From Cytidiella melzeri (taxonomy: Eukaryota > Basidiomycota > Agaricomycetes > Polyporales > Irpicaceae), in contig JABYQR010000013.1 of NCBI GenBank assembly GCA_022592445.1, positions 186,001 through 250,000 on the forward strand: DNA of 64,000 nt. The letters are read 5' to 3'. Shown piece after piece: positions 36,824 through 50,077 of this stretch (position 1 is the first letter of the stretch; every line of letters starts with the position of its first letter). The notes beneath the pieces were generated by a model, which was given only the letters and a program-made list of their open reading frames with translations, was not told the DNA's origin and searched no databases. Both the position numbers and the translations under genes were made by a program.

Positions 36824-39435
36824 ATGACAAACGCCGAGGATGACTGGTGCGTAGTACTTGCATCGAAGGAGGAAAACATTCGCATAACACGCTATCACTG
36901 TACAGATCCCACAGTGTCCGCGCAGTGTCGTAGAACCCGAAGACGTCGCAGTCAGAAGCTCTGCAGCCATGGCCCCGAGGAGGAAGAGTAGGTCCGTCCG
37001 TGATTGTGGACTGTCGCTGTGGTCTCGAAAGCTTTGTCGGTTACATTTACTACTTGTCCCTCTCTTAGATCTCGCACGACGAAGCTTCTATCATCCGCTG
37101 TCTGTTGAACCCACTCTTGCAAAGCATGGTCTCCTGTCCTTCTGCCGCGTTTACACAAACACGCGACATCCCGCCGACGGTGGAGCATCACCAGTACAAG
37201 ATCTCCACTAGCGAGACGGTTGCAATCCTTCTCGGGCCAGACACACAGGTTCTTGGACACTTTCCTATCGCGGACCATCAGTGTGATTGCTTCATTTCAT
37301 CGGTGGAAGTATCGGCTTCGCGCTAAGTACAACTGGCTCGCAGTTTGGAACGTTCATGGCTGCTCTTGGCAACCACGTTTGACAGGTACGCTGCTGCGTC
37401 TGTCAGGCCTTTTGTCAGTAACACGAGTATGTTTTTTCTTTTTCATAAAACACTCCCTTCTGTCGTTGTCAAGACTGACATGTTCTGACCCTTCCCTGCA
37501 ATTGCAGACATCCAGATCTTCGGTATGTCCGAAATTCTGACCGTCGTATCAGCGCACTATCCGATTGTAGTCGTGTCGAAGCCTGACTTCGCTCCCCAAG
37601 ACAGGTCAAAGTCCGTTCCTCCGGGCTCTGGACAGAATCAGCACGAAAGTCTAGAAGAATCACGGACAAAGGCAAAGACGTACAGATATCAGCCCGCCGG
37701 AATCCGGTAAGCCGCTGTATTCGCACACCTTCCCACCTCGAGTGTTTGTTCCCACCAGAGCCTTGAATGGCGCATTGCCCCTATCCAATACCTCGGTCCT
37801 TACGTACTCTGTAGAACCGTGCGGGGTAGAGCGCTGAGTGCTTCCAAGATGTCATAATTGCGGGGTAGAAGATCTCAGCAAGGACCAATCGCCAATACAG
37901 TCATAACTGCCTCATCGCCATGAGGCTGTCTGTCTGCTGCTGCTTACAGCCGTGCGCGAAGACCAGGAATTTCACTATTCGACACCGACCATCCTGTTGA
38001 GACGGTGCTTCCAATAGCTATGCTCTGCACGGATGTAGGAGTACACCTTGGCCGGTCCTGTTCCATTCCGATACCCTTGCCATCTGATTCCTCGTAACAC
38101 CAATTTGCGTTCTCATGAAGGGCTTCGTAGGGGCTACCTATGACTGCATCCATCTCTTGGCTGCATGTGTTGAGGTACATCCTGAAGGAAGCCGCGACGC
38201 AGTCTTTCAGAAGTGGCAACCCTGTACGAGAAATTTACGTCTTCAAGTACGCGTAAATCGATCTTCCCAGGCCGGTATTAGACAGGAATTAGTGGACTCG
38301 TGTCTCATCATGCACGCTGGAAAGTGCAAAAATGGGCTGTCATCATCAACTCTCAGGGTGAGTGAATGTCAGCTTGGCTGCTGCGAAATTCCTCACCGGT
38401 ATTCTAGATGACATATGGGAACACGAGCAACTGCCTCTGGCCCGGGGAGAAAGCTGGGATTCAGATCATGATCCGACAGTCCATTGAAACATAGCACGGT
38501 CGAGTTTCTACGGCACTGGGGTATTAGGCACGGATTTTGCCTCATCCATAGCACAGTAGTGACCATCTAATGAGTCTCTGCTCCTTTGCCCGCGATTCAT
38601 GGCTCATCGAACTTTGCAGGGAGAAGTTCGCTCAACACTTGTCACGTGTTGGTAGATCCGTGCCACAGGACCTTTTCTCACTGAATACCCAAGCTACGAA
38701 TCAGGTTCAAGAAATGCTTTCCCATCACTCTTCGCAGCCGTCTCACTGCAGTCATACTAGGAAAGCATAATCCTGGCCTCCCTCCCGACACCTCGCAGAA
38801 CAACTCTTACCCGAAATAGGTTTTGCGAGCGGCAGGTGCTGGTGCCACCCAAGCCGGCAGATACTGCTGTGATCCACTCCTGCGCCAGCTCACTTCTGCA
38901 ACTCTCTCACGACGCGGAGATGATTTGTGGGCAGGACAAAGCACGGTGTGTTTGACCTCAGTATGCCGAAACCAGCTCTTGGCATTATCTCCTTGGGATC
39001 CTAGTGGCTCACGATTACGTGCTATGTGTACTTCGGCATGCAGATCCATCTCAGCTGTGGGCTGTCGTGGCCTTTGCTACTTAGCGGCCTTTGGACCTGT
39101 CAAGGGTCTGTCAGTCCCTCCTACAACTTGTTGAGTGGGTGCGCACAGAAACCACGCACGCGTCCTGGAAAGTGACTGTCTATTGGAAGGACGTACACAA
39201 GTTTATGACGTTTCCTTGCGTCCCTTACGGTGCGTTCAATCGAGGCGTTCTCTGTGACGACTCACAGTGGCACCCCAAGAGGCTCATTCCGTGCCTCGAG
39301 TTCATCCAGGGTTTAACAGCGTGTTTTCTCCTTCTTCTCCTTCTTCGTCAAGCTTGATGTAGCAACGTGCAATTGTCAAGGCCCAAGTCTTTCATTTTTC
39401 CAGGGCTGCTCTACTGGCCGATCACACAGCACTGA
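36824..39435 (+). CDS. Multi-exon coding region, unknown function (one or two genes)
   Basis: A first phase-consistent set of exons is 36824-36850, 36906-36987, 37069-37193, 37249-37280, 37344-37426, 37508-37706 and 37759-37837: 208 residues to a TGA, six GT-AG introns with good branch-like CTAAC/CTAG sequences. Coding-like sequence continues on the same strand: PGISLFDTDHPVETVLPIAM (37968 on), WKVQKWAVIINSQ (near 38320), DIWEHEQLPLARGESWDS (near 38410), EFLRHWGIRHGFCLIH (near 38510), ESIILASLPTPRRTTLTRN (38761 on), and a last exon ending LLYWPITQH at 39435. A TGA near 38950 has no good intron to remove it, so the right part may be decaying. No family recognised; splicing was chosen by me. 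Confidence 0.4.
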
Positions 39436-41049
39436 GTTTGCCAAAGAATCTACATTATTGACGAGGTTCTCCGTATGCCCACGACAACTTCAGCCTGCGG
39501 CCGGTTGACGGAAGTTGGACATCGGGCGTTCGTTCGAAATGCCCTTTCGATTCGCTCAAACGACACGTCCCGATTTGCAGTGCCAGTGCAAAAATAGAGC
39601 AAATACGATTTTTGGCCGAGAGTATCGTCGACTCACGGGCATAAGTCGTCCATCGCACAAACTCCTGGACAGTAACGACACTTGCGTCGATGATTACCAC
39701 GGAGGTGTATACGTACGTACGTTACCTCGTCTGATTACATGCACACCAACTGACAATATCAGACCAGAACAAACTCCATCGCGATACCACACGTATCAGT
39801 CCCGATACATACTTTCAAGAGTCAAAACGGGAAAAAAAAATTCCCCAAAAAGAAAACCGCAAAACGGCTCAAATGCACACTCACTACGTCATCCACGTTC
39901 CCTTCCGATATCGATTCATCTTGGCCTGGGGACGTAAATGTACCTCACGCCCTAGGTCGGTATGAAACGGGCAAGGTACCACCATGGTCTTGCGTACTAG
40001 CTACACTGGTGCTAGTCTCCCTTACCGGTTATTGATGTTTTCATTCGCGATTGCGGCGATAGCATTCACGCTGTCAGAATAGCCTCGTCTCAGGTCTACC
40101 CACGAATCATTAATGAGAGTACATATAGAATAATGTTCGCTACCTCTTCGGATCCTCCTTGCGTATATACACATCTCCAAGTTGTTTACGTACCGATCGC
40201 GGACGCCGACGTGTCACCGAAACCGTACAATGCAGAGAGTTCATAGGAGCGACATCATGGAACGGCGGAATATATATTAATATCCCCAATACCTTCCTAT
40301 ATTCTGAATCGATTAAGGATGAAACAAAAGTCTCAGTATTCCATGCCAACGATGCGAGCCCAGCGTAAAGTTTAGATACGAAAAAAACCCCGTCACGGTG
40401 GTCGAAAAGTTAGCTATCATATACAGAATTCATTTTGAGTTCATAAACAAACAAGAAAAAAGGGATGGGCGTGCGCGACAGCATTCATCTTTTTGGGAAG
40501 AAATTGCTCGTTCTCGGGAGGGTGGGATATGGTACAACGGCGGCTATTAGTGTGTCGCGTCGACGTGAGTGGGGGGGAGGCGAGACAGGTTATCGTGAGT
40601 TAAATAGGAAGAGATGACGAAGCACCGAGGAACAAAGCAGTGGGCGCAGGAATAGGCGGAAAGGGAGGGCATCCAGCAATGAACCCGAGAGAGTATGAAA
40701 AAGAGAGGCGGCGCGTCGTGGAGGAAGTAGTGATACAGATTGGAGAAAACAGAAAGACCAGTGATGATGGAGCCCAGGCAATGGAGGCAGGAGCGAGGAG
40801 ACCGAGACCGATGCAGGAGCCCAAGACGGTAAAGAGGATGAACCATGGGAAAAAGGCGCCGTGATATCGAGGTTCGTATACGATGTGAGTCGTATCGTGC
40901 ATGCCATGGCTTCAAAGCAACTTACGAGATGCTCGATGGCAAAAAACGAACGATGGCGGGTTCAAGCGACGAAAAAAGTCGCATCCGCGTTTTCAGAGGT
41001 GCCCGGCTCCCTCAAAGGGAGTGCTGGTCGGGACACCTCCTCACCAGGC
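39436..41049. other. Spacer 3' of the bHLH gene
   Basis: No gene recognised except a doubtful hydrophobic frame at 40600-40902. Contains the 3' region of the bHLH gene. Confidence 0.4.
40600..40902 (-). CDS. Doubtful small hydrophobic ORF
   Basis: One hundred residues with ATG start, MHDTTHIVYEPRYHG, followed by two or three hydrophobic segments (WFILFTVLGSCIGLGLL and others). Two other frames on the same strand are open here too, so base composition, not selection, may explain it. It could equally be 3' UTR of the bHLH gene. Confidence 0.25.
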   Translation of the reverse strand: MHDTTHIVYEPRYHGAFFPWFILFTVLGSCIGLGLLAPASIAWAPSSLVFLFSPICITTSSTTRRLSFSYSLGFIAGCPPFPPIPAPTALFLGASSSLPI

Positions 41050-43969
41050 TCAGCATGTCTCCATGCCTTCTTCCACCTTGAGGTTTACGAGCCCTCCGTA
41101 CCCCATGGGCCGGCCGTCCCGGCCCTTCCTTCCCCGCTCTTCCTCCTCCTCCCCGTCATGTTCGACATCATCTGACCCACTGCCGCTCAACGGGCTTGCG
41201 CCAGTCCCAGCCGTGCTCGGCCTGTCCATCTCATGGTCCTCATGCTGATCGTGGTGGTCCGTATCCTGTTCCATCTCCGCCACGCTTTCCAACTCGAATC
41301 CGCCAAACTTCTTTCTCGACACCGACGCCGAAGCACCTCGTCGAGCAAATGACCTCGCAGGAGACGCCTCAGACGGATGATGTCCATTGAGTCCTGCGAG
41401 ACTGAAGTCGTCGATCTCTTCGTGTAGCATCAACGCGTCGTCTTCCGATGACCCGCTCGCTGAAGGCTCGGCGCCCGATGATGATGCGCCGCTTCCGCTA
41501 GAGTTGCCACGATACGCGTGCAACTGCTGCTCGAGCTCGCGATTTCGCGAAGCTTGCGCCGACACGAGTTGTTGAAGGTACCTGTGATCACGAAGAAAAA
41601 CGTCAATAAGCACATGCTTATGACACCACAGCAACAGTAAAAGTCTCATGATAACGCGAGAGATAACATGAGGAGCGGGCGGTGTGTATGTTGGAGACAC
41701 AAGATCGCGTCGGGGTACTCGACCCGGGTCACGAGGTGCAGCCCTCGCAATAGTCGCGACTTTTCCGAGGTTACCTCTGCTCCTCCCGTAGCAGTCCTCC
41801 GCACCACAGACCACACCACCCCTCGCCCACTATATTTAATGGTGTATGCGCTAGAACCCAACCACCATCCCTTCTCCCTCCCCGCCCATGCAGACATGTT
41901 GCGAATGAATCAGGTGTTTAACCCATGTTTCACCGCTTTATGTATAAAGACTCCACGTCTGAGTCTCCGCAAACAGCGCTAACCACAAGCACGAAGAGAA
42001 CGAACAAGAGAGACAGAGCAAAGAACACACACCTGATGTAGTCGACGCTCTTCCGCAGAATCATCCCCTTGTTGGCCTTCACTTGGCCTGCCCCTTCGCC
42101 GTCCTTATCGTCTAAAGCCTCCTCCTTCTTTCCACCTTCAGCACTGCCAATCGGGGCATTGGAATTCGTCGTCGCCAAACTCGCAGACGCGGTCAAGAGT
42201 AAATCTTCACTGGTAGCCGAAGAAAGCGTAGCTGGCATCGTCATCGTAGCTGCACCGTCGGGATTTGCGTCAACTCTCAGCCAAAACGCACCACACCGAG
42301 GTGAGTACGATAGTCAACTGTAACAAACTCACAATTCGGGTCGAGCAAACACTCGGGAATCAACGTCGCCAACTCCGATATTTTCTCGTTGATGTTATCC
42401 CGCCGCCGACGCTCAACAGCGTTGTGCGACTCCCTCCTCCTGCGCCTCTTCTCATTCGCGATTTGCGCCCTGCTCCCGAGATCGCATCGAAAAGGGGGAG
42501 AAAAAAAAAACCAGGTTTAATATCACACCTTACATGCGCATGCAGCCATGACAAAGGAACTCGACTCACTGCTTACTCGACAGATCGTCTGTCGGACTGT
42601 CCGCTTTCGCCGTACCACCCAAGCTACTCCCAAGCCCGCCATTTCCCAAACTTCCGCTCAAGCCCAGCTCTTTCGGGCTCCCCTGATGCACGCTGCCGAA
42701 TAAAGTGTGCCCATGCACACTATCCGGGGTCGGTAAGCTGAACTCGCCCATGCCTTGCAACGAATTGATCGAGTTCAAGCCATAACCATTGAGACCGGTC
42801 ATCCCTCCCAGGCTCCCTGGGCCTCCAAACCATCCAGAGGTATGTAGGCTAAGCGGCGAGCGTGGACCGGCTGTAGGCGCTGGCGAAGCCGATGGAATGA
42901 CAAGGGGTTGTGTGAGGCCGCGATGCAGCGGCGGTGGCGACACGCTCGAGACGCTTCCACGTTTGGGACGAGTAGTACGTGCGGTGCGGGCTGGACCACC
43001 GTGTGTCGACGGCGGGTCTGCGGGTGGTTGTGCCGTGGAGCGCGATCGCGACCTGGAACGGGAAAACTCATCTCCGCGTTGGGCGTAATCGCGGCCGGAT
43101 GAAGAGGGGGGAAGGACTGGAGAGGGCGTCTGGCGAGGTCCGTGGAGGTGTGCAAAGGAGTCGGAAAAACCATGCGAAGAGAAAGAGGAAGGCTCATTTC
43201 CGGTTGCTGATGAGGTGGATGGAGAGTTGGGGTGGTTGTTTGCTGAAGATCCGGAGGTGTTGACGTTAAGCGCGAAGGGATGAGTAGATGGCCCGTTCGA
43301 GCTGTGGCCGTGCGAGGACGAGGGCGGCTCGTACCGCATGCTCGAGCCAATCGCGGGGACGGTCGAGTTGAAATGGGAGGTGAACTCGTGCAGGGGATGA
43401 GTGGGGGTTTGAAGCGACGAGCCAGGTGTATGCAGACCATGGGCAGTGGTGGATGCAGGAGGCAGAGAGAATGCAGATCCAGCCGGGGGATATGGAGAAT
43501 GCGGGCTTGGGGGTATGTGATGGGAGGACGAATGAGACGAATGATGATGGTGGCTTGTGGGCGCGCTAATATCGAAGATATTGTGTGTGGTCGGGCGGGA
43601 ATAATCGTCGTAGCCCGACACGCTCACCGGGCTCTGCGTCGAGCGTTCGTGGGAGCTGTTGTGGGCTGGGTGAGACATGAGACTGGCGAGCTCGTCCGAA
43701 AAGTCCATGCTGGCCGGGTTGGGACCTGATGAGTCGTGGCCGGAGGAGGGGAATTTCCTGAAGGTCTCGGGGACAGAAAGATAGGACGGGGGTGCCATGA
43801 AGAGGTTGTTGGTGTCGAAAGCGGCGTTGCTGGACGAGGAACCGTTTGGGACGGAGGAGGGGGTGCTGTCCGAGGAAGGGGGGGTGGAGGGCGCGGGGGA
43901 CGGCAGGTGGAATCCCTCCTGGCGGGAGAGGATCTGTGGTTTGTAGGACGAGTAGAAAGCTGTTGCCAT
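41050..43969 (-). CDS. bHLH transcription factor with extended loop (Rtg3/MITF-like)
   Basis: Four exons, 43969-42570, 42469-42333, 42273-42033 and 41581-41050, sum to 769 residues. The start is ATG 43969 (MATAFYSSYKPQILS); the longer frame begins only with GTG. Residues 1-465 are Ser/Pro/His-rich. The basic region and helix 1 span exon 2: ESHNAVERRRRDNINEKIS with the His/Glu/Arg set that reads an E-box CACGTG-type site. The loop is long (about 60 residues, NPDG...GAGQVKANKG) and helix 2 is MILRKSVDYIRYLQQL, followed by a leucine-zipper-like coil. The long loop before NKG recalls yeast Rtg3, a retrograde-signalling regulator. The C-terminus is acidic and Gly/Ser-rich. Orthology is inferred. 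Confidence 0.82.
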
Positions 43970-46900
43970 CGTGCGTTGTAGTGTTGAGGACGTTGAGGAC
44001 GACGAGGACGAGTTTTGGGAGGGCGAGAGTGGGCGAGCAAAGTGATTGGAGGCGACGGTTTTGAGCGTTGGGCCCGGTTGACCGGGTTCTGTGCCTGAAA
44101 AGGAAAGAGGGGTCGCGTTTTTCCCCAATCCCCGCGTTTCCGTTGTTTCGGGTGGACCAATCGCCTCTTTGATCGACGACAAATACCCCACAACCTTCCC
44201 CACAACAGATGCAAACAACGTCAGTATTCCCCTTTCTGCTCCCGCCACGCGTCGAGCATGACGTACGTATTTTTATTATTATTTACTGGTAATATTTTCC
44301 GACTTGAGCCATGCGCCACAGCGTACGCAGTCCATGTGCATCCTCAGAGTCCGAAACCCTCCAGTTGTTCTCCGTGCCCACCACTGCCCGCCCTCTCTCA
44401 GGCTGTCTCACCCACACATAGGATGTGCAGCCAAAAGTCAATCACTCTATATTCTCCTTCTGATCTCCAGGTTGACTGCAGCAATGTCTCGTCCAAAACA
44501 TGGTGTGAGTGGAGTCTGCGTACGTGAAGCTAGGTTCGTCCGCGATTGCTTCCTACCACCTTTTTTCATACGGCAAAACTGATCTCTCTGCTCTTCGCAT
44601 CGTTTCTGTACCACACTCGTACTGCACATCTAAGTATATCATATCAAGAACGCATCCCGCCATGTGCTATGTAGTATGTCAAGATTATTCTTTATCTTGT
44701 CTGGATGCCCCGTTGCTCACAACTCGGCCCTGCTTCTGTTGGCTAGATTATCCATGTCCAGCTTAGATCCGCCATTCCGCTTGTTCACCGTACGATATCA
44801 GCACGGTCTTCTTGCTTGCTCACAACCATGTCGCACCTCGGCCTTCAAGCTTTACGACACCGCCACCATCCTCACTACCCACGGCACTCTGTTGTGCATC
44901 TCCCATGGTACGTACACTTGCACCATACATTCGTCCAATCACTCAAAATCAAACAAGACAGAGTTGCTTAAATTTCCGAAATTGGTCATGACGGCGGAAT
45001 GTCGTTGTGCATCCGCCATGCATGCTACTATCCGCGTTGCGTTTCGGCTTCGCTACAGCATGGAGAGTAGCAGCATACTCAAATTCCAAGGTTATATGAA
45101 CGCCCCGCACACCATCGTTGTCATCATGGACGGTGTGCTCACTTGGACGTTTATGTACCTCGCACTCCCACGTACCCATCCACATCCTTCTCCCCTTCTC
45201 TTCCCACGAAGACCCAGCTACTTATCTCATCCTTTCCTCACCCTTTTTTCTAGTACCACTGACGCCGCACGTCAGAGACGCACCGACTTCGTGAAACGGA
45301 AGGGCAAGACGAACGAGTCGAGTTACAATAGGTGCGCCGAAACGTTTAGCCCCCTACCAGCTAACTAAAACCACTGGGCTCTCTGGCAAATCCATCGGAA
45401 GCGCATAAACGGTACGTACGTACGTACGAAGGATCCCAGAGTCTATCCTCAACGCACCACTCACAATAGCCTTCTCCGGACCGCGGTCACGAAAGAAAAC
45501 AAAACGACGTGAGTTCCACGTCGTACGCGGCACAGCGGAATTCCGTGGTCCTTCCAGCGCATCTCTTCCCTCAACCTTGGAGGAGTTCGGCGAAATTGGG
45601 ATCACATCGTCGTCGTCACAGCTTTATAGTCCCCGCTAGCTGTTCTTGCCAACTACCTTGCCGATCGATAGTTCTCTCTGGAGCACAGCCCTGCAGTACA
45701 CCGGAAGGCCGAGCCCGTGGTTTCATGTTTCAACTTTGCTCTCGAGTCTCTCTCACCAGTGCGAGGTTTTGCGTTTCTTTGCGGGTAACTAGTTGACACC
45801 GTTCAGTGAGTCCGCACGTATGTACGCAGGGAACACAGGATGAAACGAATGAATGAACCTTGTCGCTGCCGAGAATGGTTCGCAAGGCAAGAAACGACGG
45901 ATTCAAGAAATATAAGTACGTGTGGTGGTTCCGTTAGATCGAGAGTTGGGAATAAAACAGCCTGAAAGGGTTTTAGGAGTTAATTAAGCAGCCAAGAGTC
46001 CGTGGATAACGCATATCTATGCGCAGGAGTAGTTCTGAGGTCTTGGTGAAGCGACTTTGAGGTCGAAGCTCCCTCTTAGTTTCAAAACACGTAGAGTAAC
46101 TGACTCTTGAGTACTTGCTGCTTGTCCGACGTGAAACACAGCCACGACTAAATTTCCGAAAGGGTAACTCCAATCTTCAGCGCCTCTTCAACAGCCGTGA
46201 CTGTGAATGAAACACAATTCACTGCCCACCCTTGTTTGTCAAAGCGCCAACGTAAACAAATGAAATCGTGTCGGGAATCGACCATGGTTGTTGGAACGAG
46301 TGTGCGTAAATACATGCGACCGTACTGTTATTGACAACAATGACGAAAGCTGACTGTTTCTGCTTACTACCACAGAACTCGATGTATGATTTGTTCCTTG
46401 CTGTGGAGCAAGAAAGGATCCGTAAAGAAAGTCGTTGAGAGCTCGTCGTTGGACCGCAACGTCGTTCAAGTGATACGAGGGCCCATATTCTAACAATTAT
46501 CAGCGAATCGCACAGAAGCGTGGCTTGGTACGGATAGATCGTTGTATGTGGAAACGAGGAAAGGGAGGAGGACACCGGTACCGATTGCTTAGCAGATCAG
46601 GAATTGCATACATAGATAGATAAAGAACAAGATCTCCTGTAGAGAACAAAATGAATAGGACGCCAACTTGGACGATTAAAATGAACTAAAATTCCTTGAT
46701 TGGAGAAGACGTTGCGATCGCGCAGTTGGCTCGGGTTCCGAGGAATTCACCAAAAAAACCAAAATTGAAAGAGAAACGCAAGTTAGACGCGTACCTCATA
46801 GATGGCAAGGTTAAACAGTTGATCCGTACCTCCGGCCGGGTTATCGTTGTGGCTTGCGGTACGCCCGCCACTTACAACTTTTAGTTCAGCGCGATCGGGA

Positions 46901-48164
46901 CGAACGGAATCATTATTATTGCTGTACCTGGGGGACTGCGCAGCCCGGTGAGATTTCAGCCTGGGATGAGTACTGAGTTCTGGTGTTTACTCGCGGCATA
47001 GACGTACTCACATCTCTGGTACTACAGTAGCAAGATGGGAGCTATTAGGGAGGGCAGGGAGCGCTGCTATGACCATCCTTATCTCATAGTGTGACTTTAT
47101 GTACGCACTTTGCACGTCACCACGCGGTTGTGATATGAAACAAGTTCAAAGTTCGACGCTACCCATGATGGACTCGTTTTACAATTTTATGTGCGTCCGG
47201 TCGCGGCTGCGATCTTCATAGCAACGCTTTTCAGAGGTGACTAGCAGTGACGGTCTCGGACGGCTTTGGAGTTTCAAATCTCGAAAGTCGGCCAAGCTCT
47301 CTGTCGAAAGCACCAGGACTTTATTGTTGTTGCTGTCCTGTTCCCCGAAATGCACTATGACGATCACAGATCAGCCGTAACGGGTAAAGGAGGAATTTTA
47401 CTGCAACTCGTCGTTGTCTCCCGGAGGCGGCAGCAGCGCGAGGGCGCTCTCACATATGTGTCGGGTCCTGAGAGCGATGATGACGAGTGGTTTAGTTATG
47501 TCTCATCCCCAGAAATGTGTTTTTACCCCGCACCCCCGCCCCGCGACAAAAACAAATATGGTTGAACTTGACCCCAGGTTTTTTCCAGGTCCGAGCAAAA
47601 TTCCCGATCTGTCGGGCTCAATCGTTCTAGGCGTAGTACCTAAAACCGGGGAATGCGGGGAAGGGGAGACCAACAGCGGAACAGGTTCGAGTCGTACATG
47701 AGGACCTCCATGCAGGGCTGAAGCTGATCTTGCCAACAAAGGAATTAGATGGATGCTGTAAGCTATGAATGGGTGCAAAGGCTTTCGCGTACTTGAGCTG
47801 AGGGCCGTTGACGGATGATGATTCGGATCTACGTAGGTACAGTTTCACTAGCTGACTAGTTAACAGGGGGCCACCTGCGAACACGCCCGGACGATGTGTT
47901 GTATCTCATGGCGTTCAAGCGATAACTCCACTCACATACACTTAGTACAACCCAAACCATGCGGTGTCGGGATGTGTTGTTGTTAGAAGATATCTCTTCA
48001 CAAGAACACTGAGACCCAACCTTTCGACCCACCAATGTTGATGGAGTTCTTCTGAGGATGAGTGGGTATGTGCTGGTCATTGATACAAAATGATTATCAC
48101 ATTTTAGCTACCCGTTATAAATCCCAGCATAATATAAAGTCCACCTTACCTAATTACACTTAAT
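43970..48164. other. Low-gene region with unassembled coding-like pieces
   Basis: Upstream of the bHLH gene. Pieces that look coded: minus strand near 45605-45480 (RRFVFFRDRGPEKAI, followed by a GTGAGT donor); minus strand 46500-46219, where a frame reads SAFVIVVNNSTVACIYAHS to a TGA at 46219. A GTAC repeat occurs at 45412-45428. None matches a family I know, and I did not build models. Confidence 0.3.
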
Positions 48165-48240
48165 CTTGGACCCGGGCACATCACATGTGAGGCTCAGTGC
48201 TGCAACCACTGTACTACATTGCCTTATCATCAACAAGATG
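48165..48240 (-). repeat. tRNA-like SINE-type remnant
   Basis: On the minus strand the sequence GGCAATGTAGTACAGTGGTTGC looks like a Pol III A box in a tRNA D-arm, and about 40 nt later GCCCGGGTCCAAG resembles a B box. The acceptor ends do not pair well and the anticodon arm is poor, so a working tRNA is unlikely; a tRNA-derived SINE head or decayed tRNA is more likely. The flanks are AT-rich and repeat-like. Confidence 0.35.
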
Positions 48241-49130
48241 CTAACAATGCAGTGCAGCTTGACCCGATACCACAGGTTGAGTTGACTACAGCTACATGAT
48301 ACATTGGTGGACTTCGCACTACTGTAGCTCCTGCGCGTGAGGTTTGTGAAGTCGGACTTGTATGCCTGCCAGATCCTCCTGTAATTTGTGCTGCCTATTG
48401 TCTATGTACAGTAATGATGTTTGCAAGTTGTCCAACTTGACGTATTGCATGGTTGACGGTGACAGAGAGAGTGGCAAGTCAGGATGGCAGGTCAACATCC
48501 GTGCAAACAACATAGGCATGTACGGTACAGAAACCTCTAAGCACGCCATACCTTTACATAAGGAAAACATGACATTCAAGAATTTGGTGGAGGTCTCCCT
48601 ACAAAAAGGAAAACTCAGACTCTAAGACCCTCTCCAATTGGCATGGTATTGGGAATTATACAGCTGAGCTGTATAGACAGCAGCACAGAATCAATCACAT
48701 ATCTATCTTAGCATTTCAGTGAATGATGTGCAGCATATTCCAGCTACTGCATATTTTATTAGCATACAGATGAATAACATGCAATATAGTGCTGCCTTCA
48801 GACTACAGGTCATGTTAGCTGCCATTGTATAGCAATGTAACTCCTAGCTAATCTCTAGCACATGCAGTAAACTCTTGCTATGCAAGATAAAGTGCAATAT
48901 TCTTTTGTTTATTCACCTGATATTCAGGCTGGAAGGAGGTCTCTCTGCACCACTGCATTGCTCTGTGAATATACAGTAGCGGCAACAAGGGTTGCAACAC
49001 TACAAGCGAGCAACACTTGCCCGATTGTGCAAGCTCAATTACACAGTAGAGTCAGTATCTAGACTCTAGTATAAGAACCCTTTGCCTGAATAAGCTCTGC
49101 TGAACAGATGAGGAGAGACTCATATAATCC
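48241..49130. other. AT-rich repeat flank
   Basis: AT-rich sequence left of the Tc1 remnant. No open frame with a signature; probably the terminal part of the transposon or older repeats. Confidence 0.35.
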
Positions 49131-49555
49131 CTAGATATACCCATCATCCACATTAGCCCACTCCTCCTGCAATGCCTCCCACAGCTCCTCCATAATCAAT
49201 GGTTGCTGCTTGCAAGCCCGTAATTTGCAATGTAAATGTTCCCATACATTCCTCAGAATATTGATATTTGATGAATTTGGAGGCCAGGTCAATACACTGA
49301 TCTTGTTCTCCTTGAACTAAGCTGTAGCAAGCTTTGGCATGTGCTTGAAAATGTACTTTTGGGGAATTGATCTGTCGGCAGGTCAAATTCTGGTCTGCCA
49401 ATGTGCCTAAAAGAGACTCTGATAGGATGGAGCAGTAAAGCTTTGCATCCATCTTTGCTTCAATCTGGTGTAGCCTTTCTTTTCCCTTCAAAGTGATGCA
49501 TCCCCACACCATGATACTTCCACCCCCATGCTTCACTGTCTTCTGCATGTTCCGG
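49131..49555 (-). pseudogene. Tc1/mariner transposase, C-terminal half (broken)
   Basis: This is the 3' half of a DDE transposase. It reads NMQKTVKHGGGSIMVWGC, the Tc1 core block. Further on the frame shifts: the block WPPNSSNINILRNVWEH and the end EELWEALQEEWAN are in another phase, up to a TAG at 49131. The usual PDLNPIE motif is replaced by SNINILR, so the last catalytic acid appears lost. The 5' half lies 2.36 kb to the right at 51918-52432, separated by an insertion. Dead element. Confidence 0.8.
49552..49555. repeat. Target-site duplication, left copy (CCGG or CCGGT)
   Basis: CCGG at 49552-49555 repeats at 51914-51917. One further T could belong to either the duplication or the element, so the duplication is 4 or 5 bp. 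Confidence 0.65.
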
Positions 49556-50077
49556 TGAGACACTAACACACACCCCGGACACAAAGGGACCAGGCACAAA
49601 CACACCTGACCTCGCGAGAGGCAATTACATGTGTAAGTAGGGGTTGAGGGTATGCGTGAATGTAGGTTGCAAGTGGGTCCAAGAGTCCTAGGCTGCACCT
49701 AGACTCGGGCGAGCGGTGATGCATTTGCAGGGCTTGGAGTGCCAGGCCAAAATTGCTGTGGTTTGTTTGGGTAGCTGGGAAAAGTTCCGGGTAGAAAGAT
49801 GTAAAGTAAAGCCAAGCAAGGCAATGCAATGCAAAGGGGCAATAGAACTTGAGTGTTGCAAAAGAAAGTGGTATAAAAGTGATAGAGCTAGGGGCAACAC
49901 AGTGGTGAAGAAAGGGGAGCAATTGGAATGTGATACACAAGAGGGGGGAGAGGAAGTGGTGTAGTAAAGTGCAAGAGAAAGGACTGTGCTGGCTCATTAC
50001 AAGAGGATAACACAAAATGCCATGGCAAACACAGTAGGAAACACAATGGGAACACAGAATAAACGCAGTCTAAATGG

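Noticed and set aside
42566..44248. bHLH protein starting at 44248
   Set aside because: That position is GTG; the ATG at 43969 is the first real start in frame.
46696..46884. Short plus-strand Lys-rich frame
   Set aside because: Sixty-two codons, no signature, opposite an equally open frame.
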